NCBI GenBank assembly: GCA_024704765.1
Contig: JAKMXF010000004.1
Location: 124,001-188,000, forward strand
Direction: 5' to 3'
DNA from: Oopsacas minuta
Taxonomy: Eukaryota; Porifera; Hexactinellida; Lyssacinosida; Leucopsacidae
Length of the DNA: 64,000 nt
A program made the position numbers and the translations under genes. Positions 53,620-64,000 of the stretch are shown piece by piece. The notes under the pieces were generated by a model. The model had not been told where the DNA came from, made no database searches, and worked only from the letters and a program-made list of their open reading frames with translations. Every line of letters starts with the position of its first letter. Within the stretch, counting starts at the first letter, position 1.

Positions 53620-55977
53620 TGTATGTAGCTAAGATATGTTTCATGCTATGGGAGAGCCCAATCTTTCGATTTCGTATTGACAAACCCAAAGTTTGCGCCA
53701 CAATTTCGTACAACACCTCCAAAACTAGGGATTTCTGAGGTGTTCGATAAGCCAAATTTTGTGAAATCCGGTGTGAAAACAAAATCGGACTGCAGAAGAG
53801 CATTAAAGTCATTTTAGCTACATATAACCGTTTGGGACAAATCGATAGCTCTACATATGTTGATGCCACAGTACGCGACCTTAGGGCCTTATTGAAAATT
53901 TTGAGCGGCCTTGTAGACCATGAACAGACGAAAATGGAATCTGACCTGGAACAGTCAAATCTTTTCCCGATTCATTTGAAATTTTCACACAAGGTGTAGA
54001 TAGAGTAAATCTGTAAAACCGAGTCTAATTCGAATATCTGATTCAGTGCCCTGGAACCTTAAATACCAGAAGAGTAATTTGAAGACTAGGATCTTTGTTA
54101 TCTATATTATTTGTCCCGTTTTCTAATAGCCCATTTATTACACAATTCTTTTAATGCCCTACTTGAACACAGGTGGAACAAATGATTATTTTTTGAAATT
54201 TTTATATACAATTGGACAATCACAGATGTAGAGCATCATTGTAACATGACTTAACCCACTTAGGAAATCTTATTTCCTACTCAAATGTATTGGGAACTCT
54301 TGGATAATCTTTATCTTCGTTCTAAACCTTCTTCAGAATGACTGCACAATCCTACCCTGTAATTTACCTGGGTATAAGGCGTCAATTCCTCCCTGGCAAA
54401 TCTTGTGCCCAGACGGGCCGGGGCATGCCCAATAACTCAATTACAAACTGTAAAATTTCACCTAAACATTAGGTATATATCTTTTACGTATTGATCTACG
54501 GACCTAAGTATTATTTTTTATAGTATTACCATGATTAAGTGTATCCATCTAATTGATGAACGCATCGAATACATATTTTCGTTAAGCTGGCACGCCATCT
54601 GCAGAAGATATTATTTCACTAGACAGACCACATAGTTTCCACTGCACTATAAAACAATGCTAATTGTGATAATAAACTGACATCAATCATGTCGAACTTA
54701 TTCTTCTTATTGACTGTCCGATGAATCCACTGATCTATAGTATTATCGGGGTCTCATTGTCCGTCCCTCATCACAATTTGACATCAGAACTCCAAAATGT
54801 TATTTCGAGACCGAGTGTTCTTTAAATATTTATGGAACTCTTCCTTACATTGAAAATGATCTTTCACACTCGCACGCACTAACTAGTAGACAAAAGTACT
54901 CGACTCAGAGCATGTAGAGATTCAGCATCATTGAGCTTATCATCCTCAAAGAAGCACCTCATTATGGCAATCGAGATCGCTTGATAATGACGCCGACATC
55001 TTGCAGACCATGTAATCGTTCTCCTCACAAGTCTCCCTTATACTATCTTATATCACCTAAATATAATTGAATAGTTGCTGCAAGCTGTAATTTGACAATT
55101 CTGGGGCTTCGAGTACAAGCCTCACAATCTCACGTGGATAGGTCCTGGCGAAGGTACCTTCTTGTAAGCTCTTCCTATGCATTTGTATCACGTCCATATA
55201 AATGTTGATGTAATATGTTTTATATGATCTTCGGAGACCTCTTGCTTGTTATTGCAACTTTGGCCCCGCGGGCAACAGGGAATTGTGGTTGATTGATCAG
55301 TAGCGTTTTAGTAGTGAAAGTTATCGAAATATGTGAGAAAGATATCATACTGTGCTAAACACTTTTCAACTGCAGGCTTTCTCATCACTCAGCAAGTATA
55401 GCATAATGGCCGCAGTTTGTACACATCTTCATTACTAGTAGCAGTCAGTAGGTTTATATTCATCCACTACATAGATGAGTTGGGTAGACTGATGAAGACT
55501 TTTAAGTGAAACTTTTAATAAGTTCACAATTCCATCATTCTCTCAGGTGCTTGGCCACTTGATTGATCCCTAATACCTGAAAACTTGAGTTTAAATCCTT
55601 TGGAGAGACACCAATAAAATGTGCCAAATATTGATTCCATATATATTGGTGCATAAGAAATATTTCAACTGTGGTTTAAATCTTTTTCTTGGATGATGCC
55701 CCTCCCATTGTCCGGAAGTAGAATACTGTAGTTTTCGTTATTTATCTATTTATATGCTAAAACTCTGTTATCAGTCTATTTGTAGTGCAATAAACCGATA
55801 CTTACTCTAATATATAATATTAAACTATAAATCTGTTTGATTGGGATATTGTGCAAGTATATAGTGATTCCCCTGATTTTTGTGGACAAAAGTATAAGTA
55901 TTTTATTTCACACAGTGAAGAAATTGTTGATTTCTAAAGAGGAGGCCGAAATAATTCTGTCCGACATCCACAGAATA
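53620..55977. other. About 2.4 kb, no recognised gene
   Basis: Open patches of up to ~120 codons exist on the minus strand (53504-53869), but they show no motif I know and read through the palindromic repeat. A GTAGACAAAAGTACTCGAC stretch near 54890 resembles a Tc1 end without a partner. Confidence 0.35.
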
Positions 55978-55985
55978 TCTACCAT

Positions 55986-58830
55986 CAGTGGTGTTCTGCC
56001 AAATAAAGAAGTGGGGGGGCTCTCTTTTCAAATTTAGCATTTTCTTAGAAAACATAGGTGAAAACGGCCCCCAATAATGAAGTGGGGGCGCCATACCTCC
56101 CACCCGCGCGCTCCCTCCAAAATACCACTGGTTATTATTATATATAATGGTGTGTTTATATTTGCATCAGATAAAAAATAACTGCGTGAAACATGTATAA
56201 TATGTAAGGTTTCAATAATTCACGATACATTATAAATGCTTAAATGCTATGTATATTATTCAAATATACTTCCAAACTGGTTTTCTTCGAATATCTGACT
56301 ATTGCTACCCCTTATTTGAGTATCTGATGCACTCCGGTGATTTCTTAGCCAACATCTAGCATAATCACTAGGATCCCATAGAAAGTGGAGGGCCATTAAG
56401 TTCAATGAATAGAAGAGCAGATATGTGTGGTGCATGCAGCCGAGAATGCCGATCCTCCAATATGATATCCATATGACTGAACCCACGTTCAAATTCTGCA
56501 GTACTACATGGGACCAGTTGGATACAATTAAACAATAGTTTTATTGTGGGTGGCAAGAATGTACCGGAATTTTCATAATAGTCACAAAAGTATCAACATA
56601 TAATGATTCGTTAAGGCCGAATCGTTGACAAAGACTTTTAATTTCAGATTCACCATATCCAGGTTGATGTTCAATAGGCCAGCTATCCTCGTTCAAAATA
56701 CTGAACTCACTCATAAGAGTATTGCAAATATTTTGATCAGTTGGCGACCTGGAAAATGTAGTAACAAATAATCTGTCCTTCATCCTGTTGACAAGACATT
56801 CCAGAAATCTCTGCTTATTAATGGTTACAATATTCTGATTATGAAGGGTAATACTGTGAAATGACAGAGAATGAACTGCAGTTTGAACTTCAAGAGATTT
56901 AGAACCCAATTTGAATTGCAGTGCCTCTAAACGTCTAATAGTTTTACGTATCAATTTATCCGCACTGATAATGGTCATCTCTCGATTTTGGAGCATCTGT
57001 GAGAGGTTTGATAATTCATATAGGGTGTCAAACATTAAAGCAAGATCTGTTAAAAACTCAGGAGAACGCATACGTCTTAAAAGTCCTGCGAACGATGCTC
57101 TATCCTTCGAATTCCTTTCCGGATCATTAGATGCTTTTCGAAATGAGCACACAATGGATGAAAATTATTCGAAACAGCCGAAACAGTACGAAAAGAACTT
57201 GCAACCCATCTAGTGTACAAAATTCGCCCAATCTTTTTAACTTCCATTTCCAAAGTCTGACAGCATTCTCTTAGTTCCCTTTGATTTTTTGGTGAACGAC
57301 TGTAAAGTGAATACAATTTGTCGAAGAAATGTTGAAAATGATTAATAGCTGTCACTTCATTAATTGTATCATGGATAGAAAGTTCTAATCGATGGTTTAA
57401 ACAATGCCACACAATGATTTTAGGCTACTTTGCAATTAACCTCGTAGATACGCTAGAATTTTTACCAAGCATGACACTCGCACCATCACTGGCAAAACTT
57501 ACAAAATTTCTTCTTAAGAAATCATCATCAAATCAATGAATATTTAGGCAGTTCAATAAAGTTGTAGTTATTATTAACGATGATTGTCCTGACAGTTCCA
57601 ACAGCTCCAAAAGCAAAAAATGTGGATAATCTAGCTTGGATGTTTCGCATTTTATGTAGACAATCAATGTTGTTTTATTCGATATAGTGGTGGATTCGTC
57701 AACCAAAATCGAAATTTTACCATTTACCTCGAGAATTCTGTTGCAAATCTTTCTGCACATTTCACTAGCAATCATGTCAATCATAACAGTGGCAGTGGAC
57801 CGTGAGTACAAACATATACCGAGATTTGCCCCATTCAATGTCTGTAGTTCAATTAGATCTGGGTGATCTGAATAAGGTTTGTTATTTTCGCAATATAATA
57901 CGCTGTACGAATCACCTTTTGTGTAAGTTCACTACGAGATGCATTCATTACATCAACTCTCTTTTCTAATCTTTCCATGTTGCTTCTTCCAAAATTTGGT
58001 TAGCCGAACTATGGGCATTTGATAACAAATGTTTGATATCTTTTTTCTTATACTTTTTAACTTTGCAGGTTTTGAATTTCCTGAGTAATTCACTGTGCAT
58101 TTGGACCAATTTTCAGGGATTGAACTTCCTTGAGTTTTTTTAATGCCCAATAATGACACCTTCTTACATAGGGAACAGCCTAATTTACCTTTGTGACATA
58201 TCAACCAAGGGTAGGTAGTAGTTTTTTCAAACCATTGATCAGTTGAATAAATAATTGGAAAATCGATTTGTTTAGTACTTTCTTTGGGAATTGAGATGTC
58301 AAGAGTTGATTGGTTTACACTGTGAGAAATATTCGTAACTAATTCTGTTATACATGATTCTGCACTACAATTTGAGCAGGATTCTTCCCCTATTGAAGAT
58401 AAAACGAAATCCGCGTCCGAAGCTGTTGATCTAAAAAAGTGGAGTTTGCGTGAAATCTAAATTAGATTCTTCGTATAAAACTGATCCTTGATTTGAGCTG
58501 ACAGAGATCAGGCCCAAATCTTCTGTATCTTGATGAGTTTTAGTTTTCCTGGGAAAATAATCATGAATAAAACTGTGCTTATTTTTCATTATATTTAGAA
58601 ATCTTAGGAAGAATAAAATATGTAATGGGAAAGAAAATAGATGAGATATTTATGCGAGTGAAACGTAGTGCAAAAGTGCTAATATAGACAATAATATCAT
58701 AGTAAGTCAGTAAATATAGATAAATTATGTCCATTAACTGATAAACTTGCGAGTTGGGTGCTAGAATGAGGATCAAGTTCTTCCAGATTATGTGCCAAGA
58801 GCGCCCCCGAGCCCCCCCATAACATCACTG
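55986..58830 (-). mobile_element. KIAA1586-like hAT element, 2845 bp, complete ends
   Basis: CAGTGGTGTTCTGCC at 55986 and CAGTGATGTTATGGGGGGGC (reverse) at 58830, both followed inward by G-rich runs (GTGGGGGGGCTC and GGGGGGGCTCGGGGGC). The octamer TCTACCAT is duplicated exactly at 55978-55985 and 58831-58838. A second terminus-like ACCACTGG occurs inside at ~56128. Confidence 0.92.
56256..58565 (-). pseudogene. hAT transposase, KIAA1586-like
   Basis: Minus strand. Zinc-binding N-terminal block CHKGKLGCSLCKKVSLLG (~58190), TKFWKKQHGKIRKES, then IDMIASEMCRKICNRI and KISILVDESTTISNKTTLIV (catalytic D, ~57700). FVSFASDGASVMLG-like in broken frame (~57490), HCLNHRLELSIHDTINEV (57400), RILYTRWVASSFRTVSAV (the RW block) and a long open segment 56541-57152. 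Finally LVPCSTAEFERGFSHMDIIL and HISALLFIELNGPPLS (hATC end). All blocks are in order; frame breaks at ~57530, 57420, 57150 and 56540. Confidence 0.87.
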
Positions 58831-58839
58831 TCTACCATA

Positions 58840-59330
58840 TTTCGATAAACAACGTTCACAAAGTTCTGAAACTTGTGTATAAGCCTAAAACCATCAGGAA
58901 ATGGGATAGAAAATGACTTAAGCGACCTCAATAACTGTGAGATTCATATTTTACTTGTGTTTTCTGTTAAAATGAACTCTTGTAATTCGTCCACAAAATC
59001 AGGAGAATCACTATATAGCTGCGCAATATTACAATCAAACAGAGAATGGCCAAATATAAGAGTAAGTATCGGTTAATTGCTCTCCAAAAATAGACCGATG
59101 ACAGAGTCTTAGCATATAAATAAATAACTAAAGAAAAATATAGTATTCTACCTCCAGACAGTGGGAGGGGCATAATTCAAGAAAAAGATATAAACCAACG
59201 ATGAAATTTTTTTCAAATGTACCAATATACATGAAATCCAAAAATTAGCACATTTTGTTGGTGTCTCTAATGATTATACTCAATTTTCAGGTAGTTGGAA
59301 CTACGTGAACCGAGGATAATTTTCTGTGGA
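58840..59330. other. No recognised gene
   Basis: A minus-strand patch (LYSDSPDFVDELQEFILTEN and LLRSLKSFSIPFPDGFRLIH) is faintly like a hAT linker and could continue across the hAT insertion into 55900-55977, but the support is weak. Confidence 0.25.
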
Positions 59331-59334
59331 AATT

Positions 59335-59790
59335 TTTTATTTTATATTATCCATGGTCCATACGAATTACATTCACAGGCCTTCTGTGGTGACACTGAAG
59401 ATGCTATGTCACTTTTGCTTAGTAATCTCGGCACTTCGTGACTCGGGTATTAAGAAATTCTGATATTTTGGGTTTTGTCACTCATAATGAGTGAACCTTT
59501 TGCCAGAATCATGACTTTGGGGTATTTGCCACATTGAGGGGTATCAGTGAATTAAATTTTAAAATTCTATCATCTATACAGGCTGAGCAGTGGTAAATAA
59601 TGTGATCCTACAAAGATCCAAGTAGGTGGCAATGACGTCATAATTTCGTCATAGGTGTGAACTTTCTTTCAATACTCGAACATGTCTGAGCCAGGCACAA
59701 AATACACTTATATGCAAGATGGTCTTCCTGTTTCTTCAATGAAATCTCGACATACAAACATATACATATAAACGAGCCTTTGGCTCGTCG
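59335..59790 (-). repeat. Dispersed repeat family R1, copy C (inverted)
   Basis: Reverse complement of copies A and B, with the shared blocks GGTGACACTGAAGATGCTAT, AATCTCGGCACTTCGTG, GGCTGAGCAGTGGT and ATATACATATA. Ends near an ACGAGCCTTTGGCTCGTCG hairpin at 59773. Confidence 0.65.
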
Positions 59791-59956
59791 CTTAGAGATG
59801 GACTCGGCGCATCGAGCCTCGAGGTATCCATTATTCTCAAATTGATGATCCCTTTTAATATTATTATATAGATATATTCAGACTAAGTAATTCACAAATA
59901 TACGTATATGGCATATATATTATTGAAATATTTTGTAAGATCAACCGTATGCAACA

Positions 59957-60165
59957 GTTGAGAGCAAATATCTACGTTATTTTGAGATTTGGCTAACTAG
60001 TTTACTTTATGTTCATTAAAACAGCAATAAATTTACATACGAGAAACTTAAAAATGCGAAATTCTGGTCCAGCGTACTATGTACCTGTGTGGCCGTTTAG
60101 AGCAAGACTGTATGTGTACTTTGAGATTTGGCTAACTTGTTTATTTTATATTCATAAAAACAACA
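59957..60165 (+). repeat. Local direct duplication of ~70 bp
   Basis: TTTGAGATTTGGCTAACTAG followed by TTTACTTTATGTTCAT (59981) recurs as TTTGAGATTTGGCTAACTTG with TTTATTTTATATTCAT (60120). The 24 bp upstream of each are also similar (AGAGCAA...). Spacing is about 139 bp. Confidence 0.7.
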
Positions 60166-60274
60166 AAAAATTATGATTTGATTAACTAAAAGTTTAAAAT
60201 CGAATTTCAGAATGTTCGATATAATAATGGAAGTTATATTGTATTCTATAAACTTCTTTGATAAACATGATAAA

Positions 60275-60409
60275 TACATAGTTATGCGACAATTTCAAAA
60301 TTGCATAACGTAAACCCCTTCCTTGACAACGGACAAACAAACTAACAAACAAATAGACAGACAAACAACAATTGAAATTTAATAATATAGATACACACAC
60401 ACACACACA
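60275..60409 (-). repeat. Second copy of the (TTTG)n repeat family, plus (AC)n
   Basis: Reverse strand contains TTTGTCCGTTGTCAAGGAAG after a TTTG-rich run, as at 27385-27480. An (AC)9 microsatellite lies at 60391-60409. Confidence 0.65.
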
Positions 60410-60796
60410 TAGATTAATTGGGTTTTAATAGTTAGATTATATATTCTTCCATCGTGATTAGATATATAAAGATATGGGGAGATTATTCATTTTCCCAAAA
60501 AGCATAAGAATGAGTAAAGTATTTAAGCGAACAGATTATAAGTAACGGCAGAAACATTCCAAGATTTAGTAGAAATAAAGACTAAGTGCAACAATTCAAA
60601 TTGTGCAGTAAAATACTCAAATTCTGAACATGTAATACGAAATAATTATCGAGTCAATAACATGCAAACTATTTCCAAAACAATTTCTATAGTAACGTAT
60701 AGACTAACGTATATTTTGAAAATATCATTGGAACTTAGATAGTGACAAAATTAGAAACGCAAAATTGAATCTAAATAGAATAATGACCAAAGTATA

Positions 60797-62749
60797 TTAG
60801 TTGAAAGAAGATAGAAATGATACTAAGGTCTTGACCCAAGATAAAATAGGAACAGCAAAAAGTATCAGTGACGTGCTACTTAACATAAGAAGGTGAATTT
60901 CTCTTGAAATAATATGCATCCTCCTCGCACGTGTACCCAATAGGAGAACGAATTCAGAAATAGAACTCATACCAAGTATGATTCTCGAATCCAGAATATT
61001 ATAATCAATATTATTATATCTGTAAAACACTAAATATTCAACGAAAACAAATGAACAAAATTTAAATACGAATAACATTAAAGCGAAAATGAGGACAAGG
61101 GTATATTCATGGAAAACAAAACTAGGGAAAACGTGAAAACCGACTGATGTAAAGAAAATAGTAGAAAAAAAGTGAGTCAAACAATTTAAGTTGGTCTTCA
61201 CCCTTTCGGTAACTAGTGTACTCTTGATAAAATTCAATCCCAATCCAGCAATAAGGCAAGTAATTTCTGTACTGAACCCTATGGAATGGGAAAGGAGACA
61301 GAATGAGAAGTATATGAAGAGTGTGTAAAACATAATCATTTCTGAATGAAGATCAGTATCGATAAACTTATGGAAAACCATTACAATGAAATATCTGTTG
61401 ATAAACTTCATAACCAACCAGATTAAAAAACAAATGCAAATACCCTTAGAAAAAAGCAAAAGGCATAGGTTGGTAAAACTAAAGAGGAAATTGGTATTTG
61501 ATAACATTAATGGCATAGCAGCCATGATACAACTGAATTGAATATCTTGAAGGATCAGGATGCCAAATAAGAACCTCATAATGGGAGAGAACTGCCCAGA
61601 ATTATCCTTCTGAATGAGTTTAGAAAAAAGTGGAGTACTGGACAAACTAAATGCAGCAAAAACAAAAACTATTTCTGTAACAGGTAATGTCAAGGTTATT
61701 GATAAAAAATACCCAGTACAGATAAATATAAATGTAATAATACTACATGCCATTAAGGATGATCGCCATACCTTTCTGAGATTCTCAGGAGAAAATTCAA
61801 AACCAAATGAAAAGAGAATAAAGAATACTCCAAACTCAGCCAAACTTTGAATCTGAACAAGTGAAGTTAGCACATTTAGCCCGCTGGGACCAAGGATCAT
61901 CCCAATTAAGATGGGTCCAACTAAATGCGGAATACCAACAACAAGAAAAAATATACTCAGGATAGAAGATAAAATGAAAATTAACGATATCTCGCAAACT
62001 AAACGCATGTCCTCAATAGAAACGGTTGGATCATCAGGGCGAGACAATACATAAAGGTCATTTTTGGTGTCAATGATATAATTAATCGATTCACTAGGTT
62101 CAATACCTAATTCAGTTAATGAGATTTTAATAACAGTTTCAATTGAATGACTTCGCAACTTATACTGATCGAATAAGTCATGATGTAATTCCTCTTGTAA
62201 CTGATCTGCAGATACGAATAGTTCACCTAAAATTTGTTCGGCAAAAAATTTACTTTGAATAAGATGATTAGCCTTTTGATGAGATTCACTTAACCTCAAA
62301 AATTCATGAATTTCGGAATATTCTTCCTCACAAGTTAGAACATGATCTCTAAGTAGGTCCAACCTGGTTTTACTAACATGCATAATTAATTCAACAGATT
62401 TAACATTCCTTGAGATTTCGCTTATGGTGTGCTTAAAGTTATCAGTTACAGCAGTTACCACAGAATCCGCAATTTCTAAATCAATACTTAGAAGTGACAA
62501 TACCTTCAACTGATAACTGTATTTTTCAAGATCAGATTGCCTAGAATTTCTATCCATTATTGCTTTTAATACATCTAGCTTTGAATTTAGTCTTGATATA
62601 TATTTATCTTTAGTAATCATAGGGATTTTGAGATCTTCACAAGAAAATTTACCCTCAGTAATAATTCGACCATTTGGAGAAATAAATAAATAAAAGAGAA
62701 ACCAATAAAAAGACATTCGAAATGTAGAAACAGAATACATTTCTAACAT
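60797..62749 (-). CDS. TMCO3: TMCO3-like membrane protein, KefB-type Na+(K+)/H+ antiporter family
   Basis: 650 codons, uninterrupted; in-frame TAA about 12 codons before the ATG. Human TMCO3 is about 677 residues, so this is full length. Residues 12-27 (MSFYWFLFYLFI) form a signal peptide. Residues 40-245 are polar and helical with coiled-coil character and contain CEEEYSEIHEF. From about 250 to 645 there are 11-13 hydrophobic segments of the CPA2/KefB antiporter fold; GPILIGMILGPSGLN (~278-292) is the family hallmark, followed by LAEFGVFFILFSFGFEFS, PLFSKLI, ILILQDIQF and STEITCLIAGLGLNFI. Family knowledge suggests cation/proton exchange in an internal membrane; the substrate is unknown. No introns, and surrounded by repeats, so a retrocopy under selection is possible. 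Confidence 0.9.
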   Translation of the reverse strand: MLEMYSVSTFRMSFYWFLFYLFISPNGRIITEGKFSCEDLKIPMITKDKYISRLNSKLDVLKAIMDRNSRQSDLEKYSYQLKVLSLLSIDLEIADSVVTAVTDNFKHTISEISRNVKSVELIMHVSKTRLDLLRDHVLTCEEEYSEIHEFLRLSESHQKANHLIQSKFFAEQILGELFVSADQLQEELHHDLFDQYKLRSHSIETVIKISLTELGIEPSESINYIIDTKNDLYVLSRPDDPTVSIEDMRLVCEISLIFILSSILSIFFLVVGIPHLVGPILIGMILGPSGLNVLTSLVQIQSLAEFGVFFILFSFGFEFSPENLRKVWRSSLMACSIITFIFICTGYFLSITLTLPVTEIVFVFAAFSLSSTPLFSKLIQKDNSGQFSPIMRFLFGILILQDIQFSCIMAAMPLMLSNTNFLFSFTNLCLLLFSKGICICFLIWLVMKFINRYFIVMVFHKFIDTDLHSEMIMFYTLFIYFSFCLLSHSIGFSTEITCLIAGLGLNFIKSTLVTERVKTNLNCLTHFFSTIFFTSVGFHVFPSFVFHEYTLVLIFALMLFVFKFCSFVFVEYLVFYRYNNIDYNILDSRIILGMSSISEFVLLLGTRARRMHIISREIHLLMLSSTSLILFAVPILSWVKTLVSFLSSFN

Positions 62750-63877
62750 AATTTTCCAGAGTAAATTGCTTTGATTTAGTTACAGAAGGTAAATCTATAA
62801 TTGATTGAACAAGACACGGATACAAAGAATTAAGCGAAAAATGATCAGGGGAAATAAATAATTATGGAAACTAACATTTTCGAGATACAATCGTGTTAGC
62901 CTACTAGCAATATCGCATGATAGCAAGATTTTTTAGCGTTGCTTTCTATACACTTTAGAAAGTTTCGTAATAAGAACACCTGGGGCATTGCGAAAGATCC
63001 TACTCCCTATCCGGAGTAGGTATTATCTGAACTAATTAACAATTAAAATGAATAAAGGGCTGATAATTGTTGGTGCATTTTTGGACTGAACTCGATGAAT
63101 CGGGTACGCTGTGAAAATTTCAAAAAGATCGAATCACTGGAACATATAGCAGGTCTCTAGGGTATACTTACCTGTTGAAGGGTCAGATGTTAAAGAATCA
63201 AATTTCCACAAAAATGAACTCATTCCCTTCTCTGAAGTGTTAACTCTTGATTAAGAGAGAGTAATCGTCAATTTAACCTACGTTCATCTTCGATAAAGGT
63301 AGAACTTCCTTTGTTTAGTTGCACAGTCTTAGATCGTTTCGTAATATCCAATTCAAATTACACGACCTTATCTGCCTCTTCAAGTTGAGCGTGGTGATTT
63401 AGGAATCAAATATTCCTTAAAAATGAGGTAGTTTGTTTATACCCAATCTTAAAAAGTCGGTCGGAAAACCTGTAGTGCAACTAGCTTACATATTCCTTTT
63501 GTTATCCGGCAGGTTTAAGATTCTTAACTAATTATAATATTTGAATCTCATTTCCAACATTATTAATTAATTGTGCAAATAATAAGTATAGATACATATA
63601 CATTAGGGTGCACCAGTTGCCTCTTGCTTCTAAAAAGAAAAGTCACTTAGTCCATTTTACTTTATCTATACTGTTTTGATTAATCACGCACAATTTGAAT
63701 GAAACTCTGATTCAAGGTTTCATGCAAGAATTGATTTTTGGGGAATCAATATTGATGTAAATTTTTAGAGAGTGAAAGAATGTTTCATTGTCATCCTTCT
63801 CTTACCAGTAGTGGTAATTCAAAATATATTTTGCTCTGATTCATTGTAATTAAGTACATAACACACATTGTGAGGTA
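62750..63877. other. Upstream region of the TMCO3-like gene; no gene seen
   Basis: AT-rich. Contains a small perfect hairpin at 62999-63020 (CCTACTCC / GGAGTAGG, 6-nt loop). No clear TATA box or other promoter element could be assigned. Confidence 0.35.
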
Positions 63878-64000
63878 CAGTGTAATCCGCTTAATCTGCA
63901 CTAGGATATCGGATGTCCGCTTAAACGGGACAATCTTTTGTGGACAGAGTTTTTACAAACAAAAATCGTCAGATAATTGAAATTTCTATCCCAATGAAAA
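63878..64000 (+). mobile_element. Pogo/Tigger-type element, left end, cut by window edge
   Basis: After TA at 63876-63877 comes CAGTGTAATCCGCTTAATCT, then TCCGCTTAAACGGGAC, the repeated CCGCTTAA words typical of Tigger/pogo TIRs. Continues beyond the window. Confidence 0.7.

Noticed and set aside
53504-53869. 121-codon minus-strand open frame as a gene
   Set aside because: It runs through the palindromic ATCCATGGATTT repeat and shows no domain pattern.
55986-56128. A separate 143-bp hAT MITE at the left end of the large hAT
   Set aside because: The octamer after 56128 does not match TCTACCAT, whereas the octamer after 58830 does.
62999-63020. Rho-independent terminator or tRNA-like fold
   Set aside because: An 8-bp stem with no U-run, in a eukaryotic intergenic region; no tRNA arms or anticodon loop could be built.

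Overview
This is a eukaryotic, AT-rich, repeat-dominated window, most likely from an arthropod. A parasitic copepod (sea louse type) is my best guess, based on the mix of Tc1/mariner, ZBED5-, GTF2IRD2- and ZMYM1-like hAT, P, Merlin and MULE elements; that is inference, not proof. There are no operons, Shine-Dalgarno sites, CRISPR arrays, rRNAs or tRNAs that I can see. Only two genes look intact, both single-exon and on the minus strand: an NHL-repeat beta-propeller protein (37620-38450) and a TMCO3-like KefB/Na+-H+ antiporter-type membrane protein (60797-62749). Each has an in-frame stop just upstream of its first ATG. Nearly all other coding signal is decayed transposase.

Layout. 1-5.74 kb: a Tc1/IS630 fragment cut by the window edge, a ZBED5-like hAT N-terminus, and a Tc1-like element split by a GTF2IRD2-like hAT (3381-5558) with 15-bp perfect terminal inverted repeats (TIRs) and an 8-bp target-site duplication (TSD). 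5.9-7.24 kb: a full-length DD37E Tc1 relative. 7.24-9.83 kb: nothing recognised.

9.84-21.8 kb: a nested stack. A DUF659-type hAT is split by a Ty3/gypsy LTR retrotransposon (10855-21634, minus). That retroelement was itself hit by four DNA transposons: a maT-like DD37D mariner (12034-13344), a DD34D mariner (13365-14672), a DD34E Tc1 (15548-16878) and a ZBED5-like hAT (18249-20692). The last hAT sits exactly at the Gag zinc-knuckle/protease junction.

22-27 kb: a ~33-bp minisatellite interrupted by a small hAT-type MITE, a hAT fragment and a 2.88-kb P-superfamily element (22445-25325) with a THAP domain and a perfect 8-bp TSD. 29-33 kb: a Tigger/pogo deletion derivative, a second and different P-type transposase on the minus strand, and a foldback MITE. 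33.8-36.1 kb: a ZMYM1-like hAT.

39.17-41.52 kb: the most unusual item, a Mutator-like (MULE) element whose TIRs are built of ~31-bp tandem repeats. Its decayed protein has an N-terminal FLYWCH-like finger, a MULE core and a C-terminal C3HC4 RING finger, and it is flanked by a perfect 9-bp TSD. 42.19-45.32 kb: a Merlin (ISXO2-like) element with ~280-bp TIRs and a mariner nested in it. 45.4-58.8 kb: hAT remnants, a 902-bp Tc1-type foldback element, a decayed member of an uncharacterised repetitive protein family, a Harbinger-type Myb/SANT protein preceded by repeated near-palindromes, mariner and Tc1 fragments, and a complete KIAA1586-like hAT (55986-58830). The window ends with the TMCO3-like gene and the start of another pogo-type element.

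Coordinates of element ends are read from TIR/TSD pairs by eye. Coordinates of decayed coding regions are approximate because they cross frameshifts.
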